Shown: positions 7,255 to 11,550 of the stretch, in pieces | How the letters are laid out: each line of letters begins with the position of its first letter | How positions within the stretch are numbered: position 1 is the stretch's first letter | Source: Lachnospiraceae bacterium | GTDB lineage: Bacteria > Bacillota > Clostridia > Lachnospirales > Lachnospiraceae | Reading direction: 5' to 3' | Length of the DNA stretch: 11,550 nt | Assembly (NCBI GenBank): GCA_003519685.1 | Contig: DOWG01000218.1 | Location: forward strand, 363 to 11,912 | Notes under the pieces: generated by a model | The model's database searches: none | Told to the model about the DNA's origin: nothing | What the model saw: only the letters and a program-made list of their open reading frames with translations | Translations under genes and position numbers: made by a program

Positions 7255-7529
7255 CCCAATGCCTCCTTATGTAATTAATATGAATGCTTAATTTTTATAC
7301 ATTTTTTATATTGTTATTAGTTATATACTAGTATACAATTAAATTGAGACATTTTATATGCAAATATCCACCTCTTTTATGCGTTATACGACTTTCTGTT
7401 CGTTTTTTTTAACAATATTTTGGACCAGTTAATTTAACTCTACTACGTTTTGCTGAAACTCCAGTCTATCCGCAATTTAATATGTAGTGAATATATAAAT
7501 GAAAACCATTTTATATTGGAGGGGGACGA
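7255..7529. promoter_or_regulatory. Divergent regulatory region between permease and AraC genes
   Basis: This 275-bp, very AT-rich gap lies between two divergent translation starts. It holds two clean palindromes, TATACTAGTATA (7324-7335) and AGTTAATTTAACT (7427-7439), which are possible regulator sites. The permease ribosome binding site AAGGAGG is at 7268-7262. -10-like AT stretches occur on both strands, but no convincing promoter pair stands out, so I do not place one. AraC-family regulators commonly act from such divergent regions on the neighbouring transport operon. Confidence 0.5.
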
Positions 7530-8372
7530 ATGACGAAAAGAGAAAATTTTTTCGAGGCGCTTAATGCAGATGTGATTTGTCATCATAAAATTGGCGTAAA
7601 CTTTACCAGCCAGTACCATTATCATGATGGATTTGAAATATATTTATTTTTAGAAGGAGATGCAAACTACTATATTGAACAAAATTGTTATCACTTAAAA
7701 AGAGGATCTCTTTTTAATATTCGCCCCAGTGAGTTGCACAGGGTTGAATGCTTCAATCTAAAAGTGTACGAACGAATTTCCATTAATATTCGCACCTCCT
7801 TGCTGAATGAGTTTTCGACAGAACAGACCGATCTTAGCAGATGTTTTTTTGATAGACCCTTCGGTGAAAGTAATCTGATCATTCTAAATGAGTGCCAAAT
7901 TAATGAATTGATTCTTTTAGTACATAAACTGGAGTATCTGATAGATTCTTCAATTTACGGATATGATATCATGGCCCGCAGCTACTTATACCAGATACTT
8001 GTAACAGTTAATAATTTATTCCATAAACAAACTCAAATTCCCACCATGAATATCATGCCACCTATTGTAAATAAGACGATGCAATATATAGACGAACATT
8101 TGGCTGAACCTATATGTATGGGTGACTTATCCGAACATATCCATCATAATTCTACTTATATCAGCCGATGCTTTAAAAATGTGACCGGTGTTCCATTACA
8201 GCAATATATTATCTATAAAAGAATTGTTTTAGCAAAAAAATATCTTGCAAATGGTTATTCCCTCAACGACACTTGTCGTTTATCCGGTTTTAACGATTAT
8301 AGCAATTTTGCCAGAACTCTCAAAAAACAAATAGGGTGCTCCCCGAAAAAATATCAGAAACACCCTTTTTAA
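7530..8372 (+). CDS. AraC-family transcriptional regulator with cupin sensor
   Basis: This 280-residue regulator has the common two-domain plan. The N-terminal AraC-type cupin (about 20-90) contains H-Y-H-D-G-F-E-I-Y-L-F-L-E-G (30-43), the usual sugar-sensing fold. The C-terminal double helix-turn-helix (about 181-278) includes M-G-D-L-S-E-H (197-203), S-T-Y-I-S-R-C-F-K (208-216) and the conserved end C-R-L-S-G-F-N-D-Y-S-N-F (249-260) before the C-S-P-K-K-Y motif (270-275). GGAGGGGG precedes the ATG. It is transcribed away from the LplB-type permease, the standard arrangement for a local activator of a carbohydrate importer, so that operon is its likely target. The gene is intact although the operon is damaged. 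Confidence 0.94.
   Translation: MTKRENFFEALNADVICHHKIGVNFTSQYHYHDGFEIYLFLEGDANYYIEQNCYHLKRGSLFNIRPSELHRVECFNLKVYERISINIRTSLLNEFSTEQTDLSRCFFDRPFGESNLIILNECQINELILLVHKLEYLIDSSIYGYDIMARSYLYQILVTVNNLFHKQTQIPTMNIMPPIVNKTMQYIDEHLAEPICMGDLSEHIHHNSTYISRCFKNVTGVPLQQYIIYKRIVLAKKYLANGYSLNDTCRLSGFNDYSNFARTLKKQIGCSPKKYQKHPF
8333..8370 (+). terminator. Possible terminator overlapping the araC-like 3' end
   Basis: AGGGTG (8333-8338) and CACCCT (8361-8366) can pair across a 22-nt loop, and the second arm runs into TTTTT (8366-8370). The arms lie in the last codons of the AraC-type gene and the T-run is next to its stop codon. The long loop makes it weaker than the other terminators here. Confidence 0.4.
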
Positions 8373-8535
8373 CAAATGTTAGTAGTAGCTCGTCCCCGGT
8401 ATGGAAGATAAAAGGGCCTCCTAAAAAAGTCAAAAGCGTGGAAAGACTTAATGAATCAGGATTATGTCGTCTGCCTTACTGTCAAAAGGAAGTTCCTGTA
8501 TCACAACAAATGGGTAGCTGCCACAGAATTACGCT

Positions 8536-8559
8536 AAAAAAAGCACCCCGAAGGATGCT
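8536..8559 (-). terminator. Rho-independent terminator of the small two-gene operon
   Basis: The minus strand reads AGCATCC, a TTCG tetraloop, GGGTGCT, then a run of six T. The stem is 7 bp with one G-T wobble and a stable UUCG loop. It starts 12 bp after the stop codon of the 130-residue membrane protein gene. Confidence 0.88.
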
Positions 8560-8571
8560 CTTATGTAATTA

Positions 8572-8964
8572 TTATTCATTATTTTTAGATTTTCCATAAC
8601 CATATCCACCGAATGCACCAGTTACCAATCCACCAAGTGTAAAAAGGACCTTCTCCATAATATCTGGCTTGTTACTTAACAATATAATCAACACCACAAT
8701 AAATATTAATGATAATACAAATACTCCGAAAATAAATATTCTATTCTCTCTGCTCTCCTGAAACTGTTTTTGCATTGCAGTATCTTGAGAGGCAAGAAAC
8801 GTTGAAATGTGTTCGGAAGTCATTTTGTTCATTAATTCGGTTTCGGGAGAAATAACACGTCCCATCTGCCATGACATGCTTATCATTTTCTTCACTTCGG
8901 ATCTTGTTTCCAGTGGAACATTCTCTAATAGGTCATCCAAATCCGCAAAATCATTTTCTGTCAC
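8572..8964 (-). CDS. Small membrane protein of unknown function
   Basis: This 130-residue protein is not recognised. The first 70 residues are soluble and acidic to amphipathic (D-L-D-D-L-L-E-N-V at 8-16, then a probable helix at 40-75). Two membrane segments follow (about 75-96 and 103-124) around a short loop (S-N-K-P-D). The second is glycine-rich (G-G-L-V-T-G-A-F-G-G-Y-G-Y-G) and ends in a basic tail. The layout suggests a hairpin anchored in the membrane with an N-terminal cytosolic domain. The start is GTG and has only a weak ribosome binding site; GGAGG lies over 30 nt upstream, inside the end of the preceding gene, so coupling or a slightly different start is possible. It is probably cotranscribed with the 80-codon gene upstream (25-bp gap). 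Confidence 0.7.
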   Translation of the reverse strand: MTENDFADLDDLLENVPLETRSEVKKMISMSWQMGRVISPETELMNKMTSEHISTFLASQDTAMQKQFQESRENRIFIFGVFVLSLIFIVVLIILLSNKPDIMEKVLFTLGGLVTGAFGGYGYGKSKNNE

Positions 8965-8989
8965 TTCTTACTTTGTACCTTTTTTCTTT

Positions 8990-9232
8990 TTATCTTCCTC
9001 CATTTTTTAAACCCTCAATAATATTATTGCTCATTATACTTGCCATTTTTCTCATATCATCGCTGATAAAATTAGCCACCTGCCTTGCAATAATAACTTT
9101 CGAATCAGATTCATTGTTTATGTGTTGCGATAAATAGAAAGCTTTTCCCCTTCTAGTAGGATAGCCATTAGGTTTTGTTTTTTTGCTTTCTCGTTCCATT
9201 ATAGCATACATGTCTATCCACCCCTTTTTCAA
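8990..9232 (-). CDS. Small hypothetical protein, first gene of a pair
   Basis: This ORF of about 80 codons is not recognised. It is basic (E-S-K-K-T-K-P-N-G-Y-P-T-R-R-G-K) and then amphipathic and helical toward the end. I chose the TTG at 9232 because GGAGG lies 7 nt before it, giving M-K-K-G-W-I-D-M-Y-A-I-M. The ATG at 9211 (73 residues, with AAGGGG 9 nt upstream) is a fair alternative. The longest open frame reaches a TTG at 9295 that has no ribosome binding site. It has no membrane segment. The pair with the downstream membrane protein, the own terminator and the position near a tRNA gene suggest accessory DNA, which is inference. Confidence 0.6.
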   Translation of the reverse strand: MKKGWIDMYAIMERESKKTKPNGYPTRRGKAFYLSQHINNESDSKVIIARQVANFISDDMRKMASIMSNNIIEGLKNGGR

Positions 9233-9286
9233 TGGTATACCTCCATTTATATTGATATACCTAATAGTATGCTTAGTTCTCTTTCC

Positions 9287-9314
9287 TGTATACAAACTAT
9301 AACATTAAATTCAA
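9287..9314 (-). promoter_or_regulatory. Promoter candidate for the small two-gene operon
   Basis: On the minus strand TTGAAT (9314-9309) and TATACA (9292-9287) are separated by 16 nt, with 4 of 6 matches in each box. The start would be at about 9280, leaving a leader of about 50 nt before the GGAGG site and the TTG start. Confidence 0.4.
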
Positions 9315-9591
9315 AAAATCACAAGTATCACTACAAAATTTTATATTTATTTTAGAAAGAATTTTAGAAAGGGATCTCCAACAAACACTGGTAGGTGACA
9401 AAAAAGTGACAGTACACACCAACAAACCCCTGTTTTACTCAACGATTACCAACGATGAGCCATTTACGATGAAAAGGATTCCTCGTTAAATTCTTTATAA
9501 AACCATCAAAAACCTTGTCCTTAACATTACCATGACAAAGCTCTGAATCCCTTATAAATCAAGGCTTTCACACCAATAGATGTAAACAAAT
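9315..9591. other. Gene-poor stretch, no supported gene
   Basis: No supportable gene lies here. The plus-strand frame over about 9350-9489 reads L-E-R-I-L-E-R-D-L-Q-Q-T-L-V-G-D-K-K-V and stays open to TAA at 9487-9489, but it has no start codon with a ribosome binding site. GTGACA occurs twice as a direct repeat (about 9396-9412). CCTTATAAATCAAGG (about 9549-9563) is an imperfect palindrome. The base composition differs little from the neighbourhood. It may be degenerate accessory DNA next to the tRNA gene. Confidence 0.4.
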
Positions 9592-9623
9592 AAAAATGCG
9601 TTCCATTGGAAACGCATTTTTTT
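9592..9623 (-). terminator. Terminator of the tRNA-Gln gene
   Basis: AAAAATGCGTTCC and GGAAACGCATTTTTTT form a stem of about 9 bp with one bulge and a 3-nt loop, beginning 5 bp beyond the tRNA 3' end. The minus strand ends in a T-run. Both sides are A/T-rich, so it may act in both directions. Confidence 0.8.
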
Positions 9624-9627
9624 ACAA

Positions 9628-9699
9628 CTGGGCTACAAGGATTCGAACCTTGAAATGCTGGAGTCAGAGTCCAGTGCCTTACCGTTTGGCGATAGCCCA
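9628..9699 (-). tRNA. tRNA-Gln (anticodon CUG)
   Basis: The minus strand folds into a complete cloverleaf. The acceptor stem is TGGGCTA with TAGCCCA plus discriminator G (9628). The D-arm has GCC pairing with GGC. The anticodon stem CTGGA/TCCAG encloses the loop CTCTGAC, with anticodon CTG for CAG codons. The T-arm CAAGG/CCTTG encloses TTCGAAT. CCA is not encoded; TTG follows the discriminator, so CCA must be added enzymatically. The gene has its own promoter (9777-9805) and terminator. Confidence 0.97.
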
Positions 9700-9776
9700 A
9701 TATATGACAAGTGAATTGGCTAATCCATAATTCATCTTGTATTTATTTGCTGACCTTTATTGCAGCCACGAATGAT

Positions 9777-9805
9777 ATTATAACCCATTGTACAATATTT
9801 ATCAA
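9777..9805 (-). promoter_or_regulatory. Consensus promoter of the tRNA-Gln gene
   Basis: On the minus strand TTGATA (9805-9800) and a perfect TATAAT (9782-9777) are separated by exactly 17 nt. The next feature downstream is the tRNA, about 70 nt past the expected start, which fits a processed 5' leader. Confidence 0.8.
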
Positions 9806-9890
9806 GTACAAATTTATTCTTTTTTCAATTTTTTTATGCCTTTTTTATCCCCATTTTCTGCCACTGTCTCTTTATTTTCTCATAAACCAT

Positions 9891-9955
9891 TACTCGGTAA
9901 GAGTGTCAAATTGATATTGGCTTCCAGGTTTGTTTTGCTATAATCTTACCGAGTA
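9891..9955. repeat. 12-bp perfect inverted repeat beyond the CDF gene
   Basis: TACTCGGTAAGA (9891-9902) and TCTTACCGAGTA (9944-9955) are perfect inverted repeats around a 41-nt spacer. The right arm overlaps a plus-strand TATAAT (9939-9944) with a weak TTGGCT 16 nt upstream. No T-run follows on the minus strand, so it is a poor terminator for the CDF gene, whose stop codon is 18 bp away. Confidence 0.6.
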
Positions 9956-9973
9956 GAATCTAATTTTCAATTT

Positions 9974-11155
9974 TTATTTCTCAGCTATATAGCTGTTCTC
10001 CAATGTAATGATGCACTGATAGCGGGCATCCTGTTGCCGTACTTTTTCAACTATGTTCTTAAGCAGATTCTGTTCCTGCTCTTTGGAATAGGAAAAAGGA
10101 ATAACCAAATCGAAGATCAGATTGATATGAAACTCCCCATTGACAAGACGAAAATCGTGGATGCTCGCTTTCGGTTCCAATTCTCCAATAATCCCCATCA
10201 CCATATCTTTTTTCTCTACTACGGTCTTATTGTTTACCTCGATCGGATCCATATGGATTACCAGAAAGATGTCCAGCTTCTCCAGAACATCCCGTTCTAT
10301 TTTATCAATGGTATCATGTGCTTTCTCAAAGTTTATATCACTTGGCACCTCGGCATGTATGGTAGCCATTCGATGGGTCGGCCCATAGCTATGAATGATC
10401 AGATCATGACTTCCTACAATTCCCTCATAGCTTTCTACCATATCCGAAATTGTCCGGTAGATTTTCCGGTCAACTGCTTGTCCAAGAAGCGGCTCCAGAG
10501 TATCTTTCGCAATCTGAAAACCCGAAATCATAACGAAGATGGATACGGCAAGACCAATGTAACCATCAATTTTAAGTCCGGTCACCCCCGCAATAATTGC
10601 AGAAATAATTGTGGATGCAGTAACCAGGACATCTCCCATCGAATCCGCAGCAGTTGCCTTCATTACCGTTGAGTTTATCCGGTTCCCTAATTTGCGGTTA
10701 AACAGCATGAGCCATACCTTAACCAAAATCGATGCGCACAGGATTGCAATTAGTACTGGATTGAAGGAAACCGCCTCCGGTTTCAATACCTTCTTAAAGG
10801 AACTCTTAAATAGGGTGAGCCCCACTTGTAAAATAAGAAAGGAAACCACTAAGGCAGCAATATATTCGAATCTTCCGTGACCAAAGGGATGCTCCTTATC
10901 CGCAGGCCTTTCTGCCAATTTCACGCCAATAAAACTGATGATGGAGGACGCAGCATCGGATAAGTTATTGAATGCATCTGCCATAATGGAGATACTGTTT
11001 ATGATCAACCCTGCAATTAGCTTAATTGCAAAGAGGATGATATTACAAATCACACCCACAACACTGGACAGGATTCCGTATGCTGAGCGCACCTTCTGGT
11101 CCTCAGTTCTATCATAATTTTTAACAAATAGCTTAACAAGGATATCCGTCAACAA
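9974..11155 (-). CDS. Cation diffusion facilitator (CDF) metal exporter
   Basis: This 393-residue CDF transporter exchanges cytosolic divalent metal for protons at the cytoplasmic membrane. It has six membrane segments in about 28-215, then a cytosolic dimerisation domain (about 228-305, ending in the family-typical H-M-D-P at 301-304) and an extra domain of about 85 residues. The TM2 site is A-D60-A-F-N-N64-L-S-D67. TM5 has D171-S-M-G-D175, a D-x-x-x-D pair where zinc exporters of the family typically have H-x-x-x-D; this leans toward manganese or iron, but metal choice is inference. H-P-F-G-H-G-R-F-E lies in the TM2-TM3 loop. The start is one of two adjacent TTG codons (11155 or 11152) after AAGGGGG. 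The upstream region carries a promoter candidate and a dyad that may bind a metal regulator. Confidence 0.94.
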   Translation of the reverse strand: MLTDILVKLFVKNYDRTEDQKVRSAYGILSSVVGVICNIILFAIKLIAGLIINSISIMADAFNNLSDAASSIISFIGVKLAERPADKEHPFGHGRFEYIAALVVSFLILQVGLTLFKSSFKKVLKPEAVSFNPVLIAILCASILVKVWLMLFNRKLGNRINSTVMKATAADSMGDVLVTASTIISAIIAGVTGLKIDGYIGLAVSIFVMISGFQIAKDTLEPLLGQAVDRKIYRTISDMVESYEGIVGSHDLIIHSYGPTHRMATIHAEVPSDINFEKAHDTIDKIERDVLEKLDIFLVIHMDPIEVNNKTVVEKKDMVMGIIGELEPKASIHDFRLVNGEFHINLIFDLVIPFSYSKEQEQNLLKNIVEKVRQQDARYQCIITLENSYIAEK

Positions 11156-11186
11156 GAAAACCCCCTTCTTCCCAATATAAGAATAG

Positions 11187-11227
11187 CCTGTATCTTCGGA
11201 GAAATATTATACAGCGGAAAATACAGG
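11187..11227. promoter_or_regulatory. 11-bp dyad across a -10 box upstream of the CDF gene
   Basis: On the minus strand CCTGTATTTTC (11227-11217) and GAAGATACAGG (11197-11187) match as inverted repeats at 10 of 11 positions. Between them lies a perfect TATAAT (11211-11206), which has no good -35 box. This is either an operator astride a promoter or, if transcription starts at the promoter further up, a hairpin in the 5' leader. It lies 32 bp upstream of the CDF start. Confidence 0.5.
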
Positions 11228-11239
11228 AACATAGTAGCT

Positions 11240-11267
11240 ATTCTATCACTTAAAATAAAAAAAGCAA
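11240..11267 (-). promoter_or_regulatory. Promoter candidate for the CDF gene
   Basis: On the minus strand TAGAAT (11245-11240, 5 of 6) follows TTGCTT (11267-11262, 3 of 6) after 16 nt. Transcription from here would include the 11187-11227 dyad in the leader. The TATAAT at 11211-11206 is the competing candidate. Confidence 0.4.
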
Positions 11268-11284
11268 GTAATATTTGATTTAAA

Positions 11285-11365
11285 TGTCATAAGTCATTTT
11301 AAGATTTTGATATGAATAGAACCTTCTATATATTCATGTTCATGGTTTTTATGTGACTTATGACA
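11285..11365. repeat. 81-bp nested inverted repeat
   Basis: TGTCATAAGTCA (11285-11296) and TGACTTATGACA (11354-11365) are perfect 12-bp inverted repeats around a 57-nt spacer that itself contains ATGAATA and TATTCAT in inverted orientation. It resembles a small palindromic repeat element or the root of a long RNA hairpin. No T-run follows on either strand. Confidence 0.6.
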
Positions 11366-11434
11366 CTCAATGTGCAAATCATTGGCAATCTCATATGCAA
11401 TATTAAAATGAGAAGCATCCCTTATATTTGACAA
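11294..11434 (-). CDS. Possible small His-rich ORF upstream of the CDF gene
   Basis: Minus-strand frame of 46 codons from a TTG (11434-11432) to TGA (11296-11294). It reads like protein (F-N-I-A-Y-E-I-A-N-D-L-H-I-E) and then has a metal-ligand-rich patch, C-H-K-S-H-K-N-H-E-H-E (24-34), with seven His and one Cys in all. It is codirectional with the CDF metal exporter about 140 bp downstream. Against it: there is no clear ribosome binding site, the start lies in the loop of a terminator-like hairpin, and the stop lies in the arm of an inverted repeat. It may be a real small metal-binding peptide, the 3' remnant of a longer gene (the frame is open back to about 11446), or chance. Confidence 0.3.
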   Translation of the reverse strand: MSNIRDASHFNIAYEIANDLHIECHKSHKNHEHEYIEGSIHIKILK

Positions 11435-11443
11435 GGATGCTTC
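11411..11443 (-). terminator. Terminator-like hairpin upstream of the CDF region
   Basis: GAAGCATCC (11412-11420) and GGATGCTTC (11435-11443) form a perfect 9-bp stem with a 14-nt loop. On the minus strand it is followed by TCATTTT, a modest T-run, so it could end a transcript coming from beyond 11444. Confidence 0.5.
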
Positions 11444-11537
11444 CCATGCTTATACAAACTCCGTAAATTAACTGTCTGTATTTTAAGTTATTCCGGTCTA
11501 TCTTATTATTCTATTTCACCGTCTGCTTCGTTTTTCT

Positions 11538-11550
11538 GTTACTGTTCACA
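11538..11550 (+). repeat. Start of a third MITE-like element, cut by window end
   Basis: GTTACTGTTCACA is identical to the first 13 bases of copy B (1253-1265) and to the reverse complement of the tip of copy A. A perfect match to the most conserved end of the element suggests another copy continuing past the window. Confidence 0.55.

Noticed and set aside
8336..8599. 87-codon plus-strand frame after the AraC gene
   Set aside because: It overlaps the AraC 3' end, a terminator and the opposite gene, and looks non-coding. A different short frame (ATG 8451 to TAA 8537, 28 codons, ending V-A-A-T-E-L-R) reads somewhat like protein but has no ribosome binding site.
9711..9914. 67-codon plus-strand frame
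   Set aside because: It runs antisense across the tRNA promoter and a T-rich region; composition alone makes it open.
10034..10880. Plus-strand frames of 212, 82 and 89 codons inside the CDF gene
   Set aside because: They are antisense shadows of a clear transporter gene with conserved motifs.
11156..11230. Manganese (yybP-ykoY) riboswitch before the CDF gene
   Set aside because: The leader is short and I do not see the conserved paired loops of that riboswitch; only a simple dyad is present.
1..11550. CRISPR array, rRNA or prophage structural genes
   Set aside because: There are no regularly spaced repeats, no rRNA-like sequence and no phage head, tail or integrase motif in the window.

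Overview
The window (11,550 bp, AT-rich) looks like chromosome of a low-GC Gram-positive anaerobe of the Clostridia, most like Lachnospiraceae. The reasons are strong AGGAGG-type ribosome binding sites, several TTG starts, a BIG2 surface protein, an LplB-type sugar ABC permease with a divergent AraC regulator, and paired Gfo/Idh/MocA dehydrogenases. That placement is inference; no marker gene settles it.

Layout. Positions 1-1370 hold a secreted four-repeat bacterial Ig-like (BIG2) protein on the minus strand. It lies between two inverted copies of a palindromic MITE-like element with tips GTTACTGTTCACACC; a third copy starts at the right edge of the window. Next come a fragment of a family 31 glycoside hydrolase (about 1425-1565), an unrecognised acidic 177-residue protein (1666-2199), and a two-gene minus-strand operon of a YczE-like membrane protein (3548-4168) and a class C beta-lactamase-like serine hydrolase (2343-3533).

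Positions 4369-7254 are the remains of a carbohydrate utilisation operon on the minus strand, controlled in principle by the divergent, intact AraC regulator (7530-8372). The order is an LplB-type permease with a TTG start and two frameshifts, a 16-codon stub that looks like the start of the second permease (YtcP type), and two Gfo/Idh/MocA oxidoreductases fused out of frame by an apparent deletion. No substrate-binding lipoprotein remains. The operon appears to be decaying while its regulator is still intact.

Positions 8536-9314 hold a small two-gene operon of unknown function on the minus strand with its own terminator and promoter candidate. A gene-poor stretch of about 300 bp follows, then tRNA-Gln(CUG) (9628-9699, minus) with a consensus promoter and a terminator. 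The right part is a cation diffusion facilitator metal exporter (9974-11155, minus). Its upstream region carries a promoter candidate, a dyad that could be an operator, a terminator-like hairpin, a large inverted repeat, and a possible small His-rich ORF.

The observations most worth a second look are the MITE-bracketed BIG2 gene, the multiply damaged sugar operon with its intact regulator, and the His-rich ORF upstream of the metal exporter.
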